A DNA stretch of 64,000 nt from Actinoplanes xinjiangensis (GCF_003148685.1 NZ_QGGR01000031.1:1-64000); one strand, 5' to 3'; positions 37,311 through 47,320 are shown, counted from the stretch's first letter. Numbers and translations are program-made. Notes: generated by a model not told the origin, from the sequence alone.

Positions 37311-38495
37311 TCAGCCGAAGATGGAGGCGACCCACTCGGGGTGGTCGATGAACGGGTTCCGGTTGCGCTGGTACGTGGAGTAGATGAGCTGGTTACGGCT
37401 CTTCTCCGCGCTGTCCGGCGGGTCCGCGTGGTGCCAGGCGATCAGGGTGGAGAGCTTCCCGGTGTACGGGACGCTGCCGTTACCGGTGACATTGTTGACC
37501 TCGAGGTTGGCGAACGAGTCGCCGCCCTCGTACCGGACCGCCATGTAGAAGAGCATCCGGGCAACGTCGCCCTTGACGGCGGTACGGGGCTCCCACGAGT
37601 CGGAGTCGGCGTAGTTGCCGGAGGCTCCGGAGACGGCGCTGCCACCGTTGTCGAAGTCGAGGTTGCCGCGGAGCGCGTTGACCGTCACGTCCTCGGGCCG
37701 CAGGTGGTGCAGGTCGGTGCCGGGGCCGGCGCTGGTACCGAAGTTGCCGTGGGACTGCGGCCAGACGTGTTCGCGGTTCCAGTTGCCGCTGCTGCCGCCG
37801 TTGAGGGTCTTGGAGCGGCTGATGCCGGAGTAGAACAGTCTGACGTTGGACGAGTTGGACGGATCCTGGTCGGTGACCTTGAGCGCCTCCCAGACCCCGT
37901 CGTACGACAGCCTCGTCACGCCGGTCGACGTGATCGTGTGCAGCGCCGACCTGAGGCTGGGGCCGGATTTGCCGAGGGCCGCCGCGTAGTAGGTGTCGGT
38001 GGTGCTGGACGCCGTGGGCGAGGCGGTGGCGGTGGCGGTCGGGCTGGTGGTGGAGCCGCTGCCCAGGCTCATCGCGGTCGGCGACTTGAGGCCGGCATGC
38101 GTGAAGTAGGCGGTGAGCGTCCCGGTGACGGTGAGTCGCTTGCCGATCAGTGCCGGGTTGGACAGCAGCCCGAACGACGACCGGTAGGTGCTGGTGATCT
38201 GGACGTACAGCATGCTGCCGGTGCTGGTCTGCGAGGCGCTGTCGGCGATGGCGAGAGCGGTGTCGCCGGTGAAGCCGCTGAACCGGACCGTGTTGGTGGC
38301 GGTGGGCTCGCCGACGACGTAGCCGCTGACGGTGGCACTGGCGCCGGTCTGGGTGCTGATCGCCTGGGCGACGGTCAGGGTGGCGGCGGCCGCGGGCCGG
38401 GGGAACCCGAAGACCGCGATGGTCGCGACGAGAATGCCGGTGAGGGCGGGGACCATCAGCGCGACGATGCGCCGATGTCTGGTGGGACCGGGCAT
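37311..38495 (-). CDS. Secreted endonuclease I-type HNH nuclease
   Basis: A 394-residue exported nuclease. A Sec signal (MVPALTGILVATIAVFGFPRPAAAA) leads. An OB-fold-like domain of the DUF6359 type follows (residues about 35-140, TVSGYVVGEPTATNTVRFSGF), then a Ser/Thr/Ala linker and the endonuclease I domain with NREHVWPQSHG (metal-binding His) and DLHHLRPED. The C-terminus IDHPEWVASIFG is characteristic. It would degrade extracellular DNA or RNA for phosphate and nucleosides. ATG 38495 with GGAG precedes the signal; earlier ATGs are shadow. Confidence 0.87.
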   Translation of the reverse strand: MPGPTRHRRIVALMVPALTGILVATIAVFGFPRPAAAATLTVAQAISTQTGASATVSGYVVGEPTATNTVRFSGFTGDTALAIADSASQTSTGSMLYVQITSTYRSSFGLLSNPALIGKRLTVTGTLTAYFTHAGLKSPTAMSLGSGSTTSPTATATASPTASSTTDTYYAAALGKSGPSLRSALHTITSTGVTRLSYDGVWEALKVTDQDPSNSSNVRLFYSGISRSKTLNGGSSGNWNREHVWPQSHGNFGTSAGPGTDLHHLRPEDVTVNALRGNLDFDNGGSAVSGASGNYADSDSWEPRTAVKGDVARMLFYMAVRYEGGDSFANLEVNNVTGNGSVPYTGKLSTLIAWHHADPPDSAEKSRNQLIYSTYQRNRNPFIDHPEWVASIFG

Positions 38496-38619
38496 GGGGG
38501 GCTCCGTTCGCCATGCTGTATAGACAGCCTTCAGTGTGAGCGAGCGGGCCCCGAGGGGTCTCATACCACTTCGGTCATACGCGCCCCGCACTCACCGTCG
38601 CCGGGCCCGGTTCCGCAGG

Positions 38620-39657
38620 TCACGGTGTGAGGAACGAGGCGAGCGCGTCGGCGGTGAAGGCGGCGCCCCGGTCCGTCATGTGCACCAGGTCCTCGCAGTA
38701 CAGGCCGTGCCCGTTGTCCGACGACGGCGACAGCTGCCGGGCCGCGAGATCGAAGTAGGCGACCCCACTGGCGCCGCCCGGCCCGCCGGTGTCCTCGGCC
38801 GCGATCTCCCGCCAGGCCCCGGTGAAGCGGCTGTGATCCTGGATCCGGTGATCGGCGCCGACCCGCGGTGTGCCGTAGATGACGAACGACGGGTCGGTGG
38901 TGGTGTTCGCCCGGACCGTCGCGATGATCGTCATGAGGTTGCGTTTCATCTCCGCGGCGGACACCCCGCTCCGCCAGTCGTTGATGCCCAGTTGCAGGAT
39001 CACCAGGTGCGGGCGGATCGACCTCAGCCGCGGCGCCCAGGCCGCCGGCCGATCGGCGAAATCACCACTGGTCCGGCCGCCGTGGCCGCCGTTGAAGACC
39101 TGGATGCCCTTCTCCTCGTCGCCGTCGAAGGTGGCGAACCCGTGGATCCGGCCCGGCCCCCGGACCACGACGGTGCCGCCGTCCACCACGATCTCCGGCG
39201 AGCCGTCGTGCCACACCTGCACACTCGTACCGGTGAAGGTGTAGGTCAGGCTCTCCTCCGGCCCGGCCAGATCGACCGCCTTGAGGCCCCAGCCGGCCGT
39301 GTTCACCCTAGTCCCGCCGCCGGTCACCGGCCACCAGTGCGGTGTGCCCCACGCCGCCACATAGTTGGCTCCCCCGGGCGCACCGGCCACCGGGAACGCG
39401 GCCCGCAGGTTCTCGGCCAGCACCGAGACGTAACCGCGGCCGTACCCGGACGCCCCCACACCCTCACTGCTCGACGAACCCAGGACGGCCACCACCGCCG
39501 GGGCATACCGGCGGTTCGCCAGGGCCGCATGCCAGGTCAGCAGCGGTAACGCGGCGGCCGACGAGGACGCGCGGGCCGGCCCGGACGCCGCGGCGGTCAC
39601 CGTGACACCGGTGGCGAGCAGGCCACCCGCTCTCATGAAGGTGCGTCGATTCGTCAC
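38620..39657 (-). CDS. Tat-exported SGNH/GDSL hydrolase
   Basis: A 345-residue secreted esterase-like protein. The N-terminus NRRTFMRAGGLLATGVTVT is a twin-arginine signal ending near ARASS. The catalytic blocks are VLGSSSSEGVGAS (nucleophile Ser), NGGHGGRTSGDF (Gly block), LQLGINDW (Asn block) and EDLVHMTDRG (Asp-His). Substrates of this clan are often acetylated polysaccharides or lipids. GTG 39657 follows GGGGGA. Confidence 0.85.
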   Translation of the reverse strand: MTNRRTFMRAGGLLATGVTVTAAASGPARASSSAAALPLLTWHAALANRRYAPAVVAVLGSSSSEGVGASGYGRGYVSVLAENLRAAFPVAGAPGGANYVAAWGTPHWWPVTGGGTRVNTAGWGLKAVDLAGPEESLTYTFTGTSVQVWHDGSPEIVVDGGTVVVRGPGRIHGFATFDGDEEKGIQVFNGGHGGRTSGDFADRPAAWAPRLRSIRPHLVILQLGINDWRSGVSAAEMKRNLMTIIATVRANTTTDPSFVIYGTPRVGADHRIQDHSRFTGAWREIAAEDTGGPGGASGVAYFDLAARQLSPSSDNGHGLYCEDLVHMTDRGAAFTADALASFLTP

Positions 39658-39890
39658 GTGTCCCCCGATACGTCTCGTCACACCATCCGACCAGACCGGC
39701 GCAACTTCCGCCCGCCATTCACGCCCGGCGATCGTAGGCGTACCAGGCCACAGCTGATCGGGCCGCTCTCGCCTGCCCGGGTTCCGCCCCGCCCGCATTC
39801 CCCCGGCTCTCGGGTCGGACCTCGCTCCGGACGCCGTCACCGTCGATCATGGGAGCGGATTTGTCGGAGGGTGCCGTTAGGTTGTCCGCC

Positions 39891-42740
39891 ATGGTGACCT
39901 TCCCGGAGTTGGAGTCGTGGATCCGTGCCGGTGACAGCGGCCGGCTGACCGCCGCCCTGGCCGATCTCGACGAGCCGTCACGGCGCTCGCTGGCCACGCA
40001 GCTCAAGGGCCTCCGGTTGCAGTGGAACGATCCCGAGCTGGAGTTCGCGCCCCACAGCGATCCCCGTCGCCCCCACACCAGGCGGAGCTACGAGGAGCGC
40101 ACCCTGCGATTCCAGCAGCGGGAGGGTGCGCTCCGGGTGGCCGGAGCCGCGTGCCTGCCACGCGCCGCCGACATCGTCTCCTGGCTGCGGTCCGACCGGT
40201 TCTGGCAGGCACCACTGCCGCATTCCGTCGACGCCGTCGTCCAGGTGCTGCGACTGCCGGGCCGGCCCTCACTGCCCGCCATCGCCCGCTCCCTGGCCGA
40301 GAAGATGCGCCCCACCCGGGCCGACGATCAGTGGCCACTGATCGCGCGGCTCCTCGCCGAGGCCGAGCTACCGCCCCCGGCCACCGAGGCCACCCTCCGC
40401 GGATGGATGCGCCGGGTCGGTGCCGACCGCTACCGGAAGGACCTCGCCGACCTGCTCCGCGCCGACCCGCATCTGGAGTCGATGCTGCCGCACGTGTTCA
40501 CCATCCCGCTGCTCGGCCAGGAATTGGACGAGGAGTGGACGAAGGCGCTGACCAGGCTGGCCGCCGACGGTGTCCTGGACCGCCAGGCCCTGCTCGACGG
40601 CTGCGTGCTGCGCCTGCACGCCGGCGACCGCACCGGCCCGCTGCGGCGCATGGTCGTCCTGCACCGCCTCCTCGACCCGACCGCCGACGAGTTCGCGGCC
40701 CGCCGCGGCGAATACTCCGGCATGCTCTCCAGCGCGGATTCCACGGTCGCCGAGCTGGCTCTCCGAGGTCTGCGCCTGGCCGACGACGCAGGCCTGCTGG
40801 AGCCGGACACGGTCGCCGAGGCCGCCTGGGCGGTCCTTCCCCGTAAGGAGAAGAAGCTGGTCCGGGCTCAGCTCGACTGGCTCGGCGCCGCACTCACGCG
40901 AAAAGCGGATCCGTTGCTGTTCGAAGCGCTGCTGACCGGGCTGTCCAACCCGGCCGCCGATCTGGCCGAGCGCGCCCTCAAACTGGCGGGCAGGCACCTG
41001 CCCGCGTTCGGCCCGACCGGCCTGGCCCAGCTGATCCGGGTCACGGCTTCCCTCCAGGGCGACCTACGCCGCCAGGCGGCCTCCCTGCTCCCCGCCGCTC
41101 CTGCCGGTCCCGGCACGCCCGCGCCCACCGCCGCCTCCACCGTCAGCGCCACCTCGACCGCCAGCGGGACCGACATCGGCGCTTCCACCGCGGGCTGGAC
41201 CAGTGTCGCCGCTTCCATGGCGAGCGGAGCCAGCGTCGCCGCGTCCACCGTGGGCGGAGCCTACGTCGGCGGGGTCACCGTGAGCGGGACCGGCTCTGCC
41301 ACGTCCACCGTCAGCGGGACCGACATCGGCGGTGGGAGTTCGGATGGCGGGTTCGGGGTTGGTGCGGGGTTCGCGGGGATGCCGCCGGTGGCGGCGCCGA
41401 TGCCCGATCCGATCGCATCGATTCCGGAGCTGGCCGCCGAGGCCAAGTATCTGCTCTACCAGGCGGAGGACCCGATCCGCTTCGAGTTGATCATGGACGG
41501 GCTGGTTCGGTTCGTGGCCCTCGACCGGCCGGCGGTGGTCCGGGCGCTGGAGCCGATCGTTCCGCAGTGGAGTTCCGCGTTCGCCAACATGCTGCGCGCT
41601 GTCGTCACCGGTCAAGCGGCGAAGTGGGCCCCGGCGGCGTGGGAGCGGAAAGCCGGCCCGCCGTTCTGGATGACGATCCGCCGGATGGAGGAGCTGGCCG
41701 AGCAGATGTGCAGGACTCCGCCGCCGGCCCTCCTGTCCACACCGGCCACTGTCGACGGTCACGTCGACCCGGCCCGGGTGCTGCGCCTGCTCGGCGAGGG
41801 CTGGGAGCCGCAACCGTATGACCTGGCCCAGGCCCTGCTGCGTCTGCCCCGGGAGATCGACCCGGCCATCCGGTCGGCGGCTGCCGGGCTCACCTCGACC
41901 GCCGGCCGGACCTTCGCCGGATTCGTCGAGTCGGGCGGTCTGCCGGACCCGACCGTCATCACCCTCGATCCCGGCCGTCGCTGTACTCACCAGGTCCGCG
42001 ATCACTGCGGCTGCGCCACGAGGACCCGGCGCCGGGTCGTCACGTTCGACGCGATCAAGACCGACCTGACCGTTCAGCCCTACCTGCTGTTCCAGCCGGC
42101 CGACGTCGCCGCGGACCGGGCGGATCCCTACAGCTCGGACAGGCTGGCCGGGTGGCCGATGGTGTTCCCCAGCCACCGGGAACTGGCCGCCGCACACATG
42201 CAGCCCCGGCTCGTCAAGGCTTCCGAAGGCAAGGGAGCCGCCAGCGACATCTCGGTCCTGCCGGCCCTGGCAGCATGCGACGGCCCGTTCGGCCCGGCGA
42301 TGGCCCTCTGCCTGGCGTACGGGATGAGTGCCGCCCGCCCCGACGGGCGCCTGGCGACCAGCGACGCTTTCGTGGACCTGGCCGCTCGCGGCGTTCTGGA
42401 CGGCACGCTGGTCGGCCGGGAACTGGCCGCCCTGCACCCGGCGAACGTCCTGGTGCTGAAACGGGTGGTGGACACCCTCACCCAGATACTCCAGGCGGGT
42501 GCTGCCACCCAGGTGTGGATGACCCTCCGCGAGTTCCTTCCGGCCGTCCTGTCCGCCCCGAAACCACCGATCGGAACCCCCGACCTGCTACTGGTGGCGG
42601 AGTCCGCAGCCGCCGCAGCAGCCGCCCACGACGACATCCCCGAGCTGACCGCCGCGGCCACCCGCCCCACCCGCAACCGGGTGACCACGGAGGCCGCCCG
42701 CCTGCACCGAACCCTGACCAGCAACCGACCAGCCACCTGA
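39891..42740 (+). CDS. Large DUF6493-like protein
   Basis: A 949-residue protein. The opening FPELESWIRAGDSGRLTAALADLDEPSRRSLATQLKGLRLQW recalls the DUF6493 N-terminus. The body is alpha-helical, repeat-like (HEAT-type: LLFEALLTGLSNPAADLAERALKLAGRHL), with a low-complexity linker (residues 421-480) and a C-terminal half containing a Cys pattern RCTHQVRDHCGCATRTRR that could bind zinc. No catalytic motif is visible. Some DUF6493-like proteins accompany SWIM zinc-finger and MoxR/VWA genes in uncharacterised systems, but none of these is next to it here. ATG 39891 fits the conserved beginning; no strong ribosome binding site is near. Confidence 0.6.
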   Translation: MVTFPELESWIRAGDSGRLTAALADLDEPSRRSLATQLKGLRLQWNDPELEFAPHSDPRRPHTRRSYEERTLRFQQREGALRVAGAACLPRAADIVSWLRSDRFWQAPLPHSVDAVVQVLRLPGRPSLPAIARSLAEKMRPTRADDQWPLIARLLAEAELPPPATEATLRGWMRRVGADRYRKDLADLLRADPHLESMLPHVFTIPLLGQELDEEWTKALTRLAADGVLDRQALLDGCVLRLHAGDRTGPLRRMVVLHRLLDPTADEFAARRGEYSGMLSSADSTVAELALRGLRLADDAGLLEPDTVAEAAWAVLPRKEKKLVRAQLDWLGAALTRKADPLLFEALLTGLSNPAADLAERALKLAGRHLPAFGPTGLAQLIRVTASLQGDLRRQAASLLPAAPAGPGTPAPTAASTVSATSTASGTDIGASTAGWTSVAASMASGASVAASTVGGAYVGGVTVSGTGSATSTVSGTDIGGGSSDGGFGVGAGFAGMPPVAAPMPDPIASIPELAAEAKYLLYQAEDPIRFELIMDGLVRFVALDRPAVVRALEPIVPQWSSAFANMLRAVVTGQAAKWAPAAWERKAGPPFWMTIRRMEELAEQMCRTPPPALLSTPATVDGHVDPARVLRLLGEGWEPQPYDLAQALLRLPREIDPAIRSAAAGLTSTAGRTFAGFVESGGLPDPTVITLDPGRRCTHQVRDHCGCATRTRRRVVTFDAIKTDLTVQPYLLFQPADVAADRADPYSSDRLAGWPMVFPSHRELAAAHMQPRLVKASEGKGAASDISVLPALAACDGPFGPAMALCLAYGMSAARPDGRLATSDAFVDLAARGVLDGTLVGRELAALHPANVLVLKRVVDTLTQILQAGAATQVWMTLREFLPAVLSAPKPPIGTPDLLLVAESAAAAAAAHDDIPELTAAATRPTRNRVTTEAARLHRTLTSNRPAT
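41151..41330 (+). repeat. 30-bp in-frame repeat, six units, inside DUF6493-like gene
   Basis: Codon-phased 30-base units encode TSTASGTDIG, ASTAGWTSVA, ASMASGASVA, ASTVGGAYVG, GVTVSGTGSA and TSTVSGTDIG. They link the HEAT-like N-terminal half to the C-terminal domain. Confidence 0.8.
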
Positions 42741-42870
42741 CCAGCCCCGCCGACCAGCCACCTGACCAGACCCGCCGACCGGCCGCTGACCGACCCTGCC
42801 GACGGTCATCTGACCAGGCCTGCGACCGACCACCTGACGGCTCTGCCGACGGCCGACCACCTACCTGATT
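42727..42870. repeat. 25-bp decaying tandem repeat
   Basis: GACC/GACG-headed units at 42727, 42752, 42777, 42801, 42824 and 42848 (25, 25, 24, 23 and 24 bases apart). The first two units are nearly identical. It covers the end and downstream side of the DUF6493-like gene. Confidence 0.65.
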
Positions 42871-42913
42871 CGGTCTCGCATGAACAGACGGCTGCCGACT
42901 ACCGGCAACGAAT

Positions 42914-42954
42914 CAGTGGTCGGCCATCAACTACTAGCTGATGGCCGACCACTG
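42914..42954. terminator. Perfect bidirectional hairpin terminator
   Basis: CAGTGGTCGGCCATCA (42914-42929) pairs perfectly with 42939-42954 across a nine-base loop. It lies between two convergent genes (ends at 42740 and 43002), so it can serve both strands. Confidence 0.85.
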
Positions 42955-43001
42955 AGGACGAGATGGTGGTGGGCGGGGCGCCGGCCCCACCCACCGGTGG
43001 G

Positions 43002-45917
43002 CTAGCGGGTGAAGGCCTGGAACTCGGCGATTCGGACGTTCAGGGCCTGCGGGCTCGAGGTGGCGCAGTCGGTGTTGGCACGCGGGTCCAGATCCTGCTC
43101 ACCGGCGTAGTCGGGCGCGCCGATGCACTGGTTGGTGACGGTTTCGATGCGGAGGTGCGTGGCGGTGACGTCCGGGATGTCGAAGGACTTCACGACCAGC
43201 TCCGGGGCCCGCGGGCGCGGGGATCCGGACGGGAAGGCGTCCCGGCGGCTGGTGTAGACCGTCTTGAAGTCGGCGGGAGCCGAGCACGTGACGGTCGCCG
43301 TGGCCGTGCAGGCCAGGACCTTGAACTGGCGCAGCGCGGTGTAGCGGTTCTGCGTACCGGCGTCGACGTCGCCGGTGACCGGCGGGCGGAGCAGGGCGCT
43401 CACCTGCACGCGCCGGACCCTCTGCGCGTCGCCGGCCAGGTCGACGGTGACGCCCTTACCGGCGACCGGGCTGCCCAGGGACGCCCAGTTGGTGGCCTCG
43501 TCGTCGTCGACGAGCCGGGCCAGGTTGATGCCGTCGCCGGTGGCGGTCGCGCCGCCGGTCGCCGAGGCGACGTTGCGCGGCAGTTTCACCGTCAGGGTCG
43601 CCGACTTGCCGGATCCGAACCACTGCGGCGACACGCGGGCGTGGCCGTGGCCGGGGGCCTGCGCGATGAACGCGTACGACCCGGAGACCAGGTTGACCGT
43701 GTCGGGCAGGGCGGTCGCCGGGTCGGTGTCGGCGACCGCGACGGCCCGCGCCTGGTAGTCGCCGACGAACAGCTTCGCACCGGCCACGGGCTTACCGTGC
43801 TCGTCCACCGGGCGGAACTTGACCGTGGCCTCCTTGGCGTACGGCGAGCTGAAGCTGGGCGTCGGGTCGGCGTCTCCGGCCCCGTTGCTGGCCGCGCCCT
43901 CGCCGAGGCCGCGCTTGGCGAACGCGTTCCAGATGATGTCTTGGTTGGCGCCACCGAAGCGGACCCGGTCGGCGCCGAGCAGCGCGTCACGGGCGTCGAC
44001 CTGGCTGTTGGCGGTGTTGGCCAGCAGCAGGAACGAGTCGAACACCAGCTGGATCCAGCGCCGGTTGCCGGGGCAGGACGTGACCGGCTTCTTGCCGACG
44101 GCGCATGCCTTCTGGAGGGCGGCGGAGCCGTACCCGTACCGCTTGATGAACGCGGACCGGACGTCGTAGTTGGAGGCGCTCCACACCTCGCCGGAGGCGT
44201 GCACCTGCAGGCCGACGAAGTCGTAGTCGACGGAGCTGTAGTTGAGCCGGTTGTTGCTCATGTTGTAGTTACGGATGCCGGCGACCGGGTCGCTGGTCAC
44301 GTACTCGCCGACGGTGAAGCCGCGGGCGCCCCTCGGGGCGTAGCCGTGCTCCGCCAGGTACTCGACGGAGAGCAGGTCGGACCAGCTCTCGCTCATGCCC
44401 TGCGGGGAGGAGAGGCCACCGTTCGGGCCGGCGACCATGCGGTTGGTGATGGCGTGGGTGTACTCGTGGGCGATGACCGACATGTCGTAGTCGCCGTCGG
44501 CGCACGCACCGTAGAAGGCGGCGGCGATCGGCTGCCACAGGTACATGTTGGTGATCGGCGCCTCCCCGTCGGGCGGGGTGATCTGGTTGGCGTTGTTGCG
44601 CGCCGCGTTGGTGGGCGGGCCGCCGGAGATGCCACCGGCCTGGGCGTTGCCCTGCTCGGGGTCGCCGCCGTCCTTCTCCATGTTCCAGGTGGCCTCGGTG
44701 AAGCCGAGAAGGTACGACCAGTCGTGCATCCGGTTGTGCTGGACGAACAGGTTGCCCCGGGCCGCGTCGATGTCGTTACGGGCCGGCGTGTCGAAGACCG
44801 TCGGCGCGCACTGCTCCCGATACCACTGGTTGGTCCACGGGTACGTGTAGTCCCGGGTGGGGCTGGGCGTGGCCAGTTCGGTGCCGACACTGAACGCGTC
44901 GTTGGACAGCCAGTTGTGCACCGCGAACGAGTTGTTGCCGCTGGTCGTGTTGGTGGACGTGCCGGTGGCCGGGTCGACGTCCCACGGCTGCGGGGACGCG
45001 GGACCGGCGACGGCCTCGTCACAGCCGCGCGCCCGGATCCAGCAGAACGTCTGCCGGGTGTCGCGCGACGAGTAGTCGGTGCGCGGCGAGTTCGGGAAGA
45101 CGTCCCACTTCGGGTTGTCGGCGTCGTGGTCGACGATGTCCTCACGGACCAGGATGCTGCCGTCGCGGGCGTCCACCCAGGTGGTGTACGCCTCGGGTTC
45201 GGCGCTGGTCAGGTCGGAGCCGAAGGCGACCTGGTACGCGGCACGCGCGCCCTGGCCGGGGGTCGGTACGGCGACCAGCTTCGTACCGAGCGAGGTGGGG
45301 TCGGTGATGCCGGCGTGCTGGGCGGCGATGCGCTCGGCGTCGGCCGCGGTCAGGGTGGCGGGCTGGGGCGCGGCGGCGTCGCGGGCGAGCGAGGAGCTCA
45401 CATACCAGACCTTGCCGTCGCGGATGCCCACGGAGAGGAGGCCGTCACGGCCGGCTTCGAGGTCACCGAACTGCTGCCGGAGCAGGACGATGCTGCCCTC
45501 GCCGACCGGCTGGTTGGTGAGCAGTTCGAGGGAGTCGGCGGCGGCCTCGGTGATGCCGAGGACGTCGCGGTTGCCGGCGACGTAGGCGTGGGCGGCGGCC
45601 ACCGGGTCAGCCGGGAGCCCACTGGCCAGCGGTTCGGCGCTCAGGGCGGTGAGGCTGGCCGGGGTGCCGAAGACGTTCCACCGTGCGGACGCGCTCGCCT
45701 CCGCGGCGAGGGTGCGCTGCGCCGACGTGGGCGCCACGCTGCCTTTACGGTTATCGATGATGTCGGCGTGGTCGTGATCGCCGTGTACTTCCGGGGTCCC
45801 GGCCGCCTGGGCCGGGGTGGTTGGGGCCGCGCTGCTCCCCGCCCCTGGGGCGAGAATGAGCGCGGCCGCGACGAATGCTGTGGTGGTGGCCGCCATCGCA
45901 CGGGATGGTGTGCGCAC
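43002..45917 (-). CDS. M36 (fungalysin-type) secreted metallopeptidase
   Basis: A 971-residue exported zinc protease. After a Sec signal (AMAATTTAFVAAALILAPGAGSSA) come an FTP/PepSY-like propeptide (about 60-240: PASLTALSAEPLASGLPADPVAAA), the catalytic domain with HEYTH near residue 482 and the downstream Glu in MSESWSDLLSVEYL, and a C-terminal part with carboxypeptidase-regulatory-like and discoidin-like beta domains. It digests external proteins. GTG 45917 follows GAGGAGG, which fixes the start. The propeptide keeps it inactive until secretion. Confidence 0.92.
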   Translation of the reverse strand: MRTPSRAMAATTTAFVAAALILAPGAGSSAAPTTPAQAAGTPEVHGDHDHADIIDNRKGSVAPTSAQRTLAAEASASARWNVFGTPASLTALSAEPLASGLPADPVAAAHAYVAGNRDVLGITEAAADSLELLTNQPVGEGSIVLLRQQFGDLEAGRDGLLSVGIRDGKVWYVSSSLARDAAAPQPATLTAADAERIAAQHAGITDPTSLGTKLVAVPTPGQGARAAYQVAFGSDLTSAEPEAYTTWVDARDGSILVREDIVDHDADNPKWDVFPNSPRTDYSSRDTRQTFCWIRARGCDEAVAGPASPQPWDVDPATGTSTNTTSGNNSFAVHNWLSNDAFSVGTELATPSPTRDYTYPWTNQWYREQCAPTVFDTPARNDIDAARGNLFVQHNRMHDWSYLLGFTEATWNMEKDGGDPEQGNAQAGGISGGPPTNAARNNANQITPPDGEAPITNMYLWQPIAAAFYGACADGDYDMSVIAHEYTHAITNRMVAGPNGGLSSPQGMSESWSDLLSVEYLAEHGYAPRGARGFTVGEYVTSDPVAGIRNYNMSNNRLNYSSVDYDFVGLQVHASGEVWSASNYDVRSAFIKRYGYGSAALQKACAVGKKPVTSCPGNRRWIQLVFDSFLLLANTANSQVDARDALLGADRVRFGGANQDIIWNAFAKRGLGEGAASNGAGDADPTPSFSSPYAKEATVKFRPVDEHGKPVAGAKLFVGDYQARAVAVADTDPATALPDTVNLVSGSYAFIAQAPGHGHARVSPQWFGSGKSATLTVKLPRNVASATGGATATGDGINLARLVDDDEATNWASLGSPVAGKGVTVDLAGDAQRVRRVQVSALLRPPVTGDVDAGTQNRYTALRQFKVLACTATATVTCSAPADFKTVYTSRRDAFPSGSPRPRAPELVVKSFDIPDVTATHLRIETVTNQCIGAPDYAGEQDLDPRANTDCATSSPQALNVRIAEFQAFTR

Positions 45918-46018
45918 GGAACCTCCTCTATGGACGGTCGTTACCGGTCTTCTCGCATCCGATCGCACGAACGCATGATCACGGGATGGGCCGAACGTCC
46001 ATAATCGAGATGCTTCAA

Positions 46019-47320
46019 TCAGATCTTCGTCGATGTCTTCTGGAACACGACTTCCGGGTGGTCGGCGGACGGGCCGTCGAGCAGGGGCTGCGGGATGCCG
46101 CGCAGGTGCCTGTCGAAGAAGGCGGCGACGTAGTCACGGGTGATCTGCGCGGCCCGGCTGCCGGACAGGGGGAACCCGGGGTCGGGAATGCCGGCCTGCT
46201 CGCCGAGGACCGGGATGTCGGTGAAGTCCATGTGCCCGCTACCGGTGACGTCGAGCCAGCGCTTCCAGCCGTCGAGCACCGGCCAGTCCCGCAGCCAGGA
46301 TTCGGCCGGAACCGCCGAGGGTGCGCCCAGCAGCAGGAACGGCCGTCCGTTCAGACCGCCGGCCGGGACGGGCTCGAAGAGGCCACCGTCCATGTTGATC
46401 CCGGCGCGGACCCGTGGGTCGGCCGCCATGGTCACGGCGGTGGCGTTGCCGCCGATCGAGTGGCCGGCCATGCCGATCCGGCCGCGGTCGATGAGGCGGG
46501 CGTGACGCCATGCCGGCCGGTCGCCGGTGAGCCGGTCGAGCACGAAGGACAGATCCCGGGCCCGGCCGGTGGCCACCCGGGCGTAGCCCGCGTTGCCCTG
46601 CCCCTTGAGCACGGTGCAGGCGGTGCAGGTCAGCGTGCGACCGCCGGGGAAGTCGGTGGCCGCCGACTCGTAGGCGTGGTCGACGGTGGCCACGACGTAA
46701 CCACGGCTGGCGAGTTCCTCGGCGAGGTGGGTGAGGGTGTGCCGGTGCAGGGTGAATCCGGGTGACAGCACCACCAGTGGGTAGCGGCCACGGCGGGCGG
46801 CGGCGGAGAGGACGGCGGCGGTGCGGGTGGCGCTGAGGTCGTCCGGGGTGATGACGCCGGTGGCCCCGCGGTCGTCGATCAGCAGTCGCGCCTCGGCGAC
46901 GGACAGATAGGGGGCGGGACGGCCGGGCAGCGCCACCGCCGGATAGAACATCGAGACCATCAGCTCCCGGGCCCGGCCGGGTGCCCACGGGTCGGGCCGG
47001 GACCGGTCGGTCAGGTGCAGCACCTCGCGGCCGACGGCGAACGGCCCGGACGGCGCCGGCAAGGCGAACGGCGACGCGAGGGGGACGACACCCACGGCAG
47101 GCGAGGCGGCGGCGGGCGTGGCCGGCAGCAGAGGCAGCACGGACGCGGCACCGGCCGTGGTGGCCGCCGCAACCGTGATCGCCACGGCCGCAGCCGATCG
47201 CCGGGCAGAGGACGTGCGGGCGGCCCGCACTCCCGAGAGGGAACGACCGAAGACTGGTAGGCGGGAGAAGGGGCGGTGGAGGGAAGACGGGTTCGAGGAA
47301 GGGCTTCCGGAGGAGGTCAT
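46019..47320 (-). CDS. Secreted alpha/beta hydrolase (PAF-acetylhydrolase-like)
   Basis: A 433-residue alpha/beta-hydrolase. The N-terminus has a long signal-type segment (SAAAVAITVAAATTAGAASVLPLLPATPAAAS). The nucleophile elbow is GMAGHSIGG. The oxyanion strand is PLVVLSPGFTLHRHTLTHLAEELASRGYVVATVDH, and a late SGHMDFTD holds the catalytic His. The pattern fits the PAF-AH isoform II / dienelactone-related group, which hydrolyses ester substrates. The start is uncertain: ATG 47320 lacks a clear ribosome binding site. Confidence 0.83.
   Translation of the reverse strand: MTSSGSPSSNPSSLHRPFSRLPVFGRSLSGVRAARTSSARRSAAAVAITVAAATTAGAASVLPLLPATPAAASPAVGVVPLASPFALPAPSGPFAVGREVLHLTDRSRPDPWAPGRARELMVSMFYPAVALPGRPAPYLSVAEARLLIDDRGATGVITPDDLSATRTAAVLSAAARRGRYPLVVLSPGFTLHRHTLTHLAEELASRGYVVATVDHAYESAATDFPGGRTLTCTACTVLKGQGNAGYARVATGRARDLSFVLDRLTGDRPAWRHARLIDRGRIGMAGHSIGGNATAVTMAADPRVRAGINMDGGLFEPVPAGGLNGRPFLLLGAPSAVPAESWLRDWPVLDGWKRWLDVTGSGHMDFTDIPVLGEQAGIPDPGFPLSGSRAAQITRDYVAAFFDRHLRGIPQPLLDGPSADHPEVVFQKTSTKI

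Noticed and set aside
36420..38630. Plus-strand open frame of about 730 codons
   Set aside because: Antisense of the hypothetical gene and nuclease gene; no recognisable folds.
42963..46004. Plus-strand open frame of about 1000 codons
   Set aside because: Antisense of the M36 protease gene, which has signal peptide, zinc motif and ribosome binding site.
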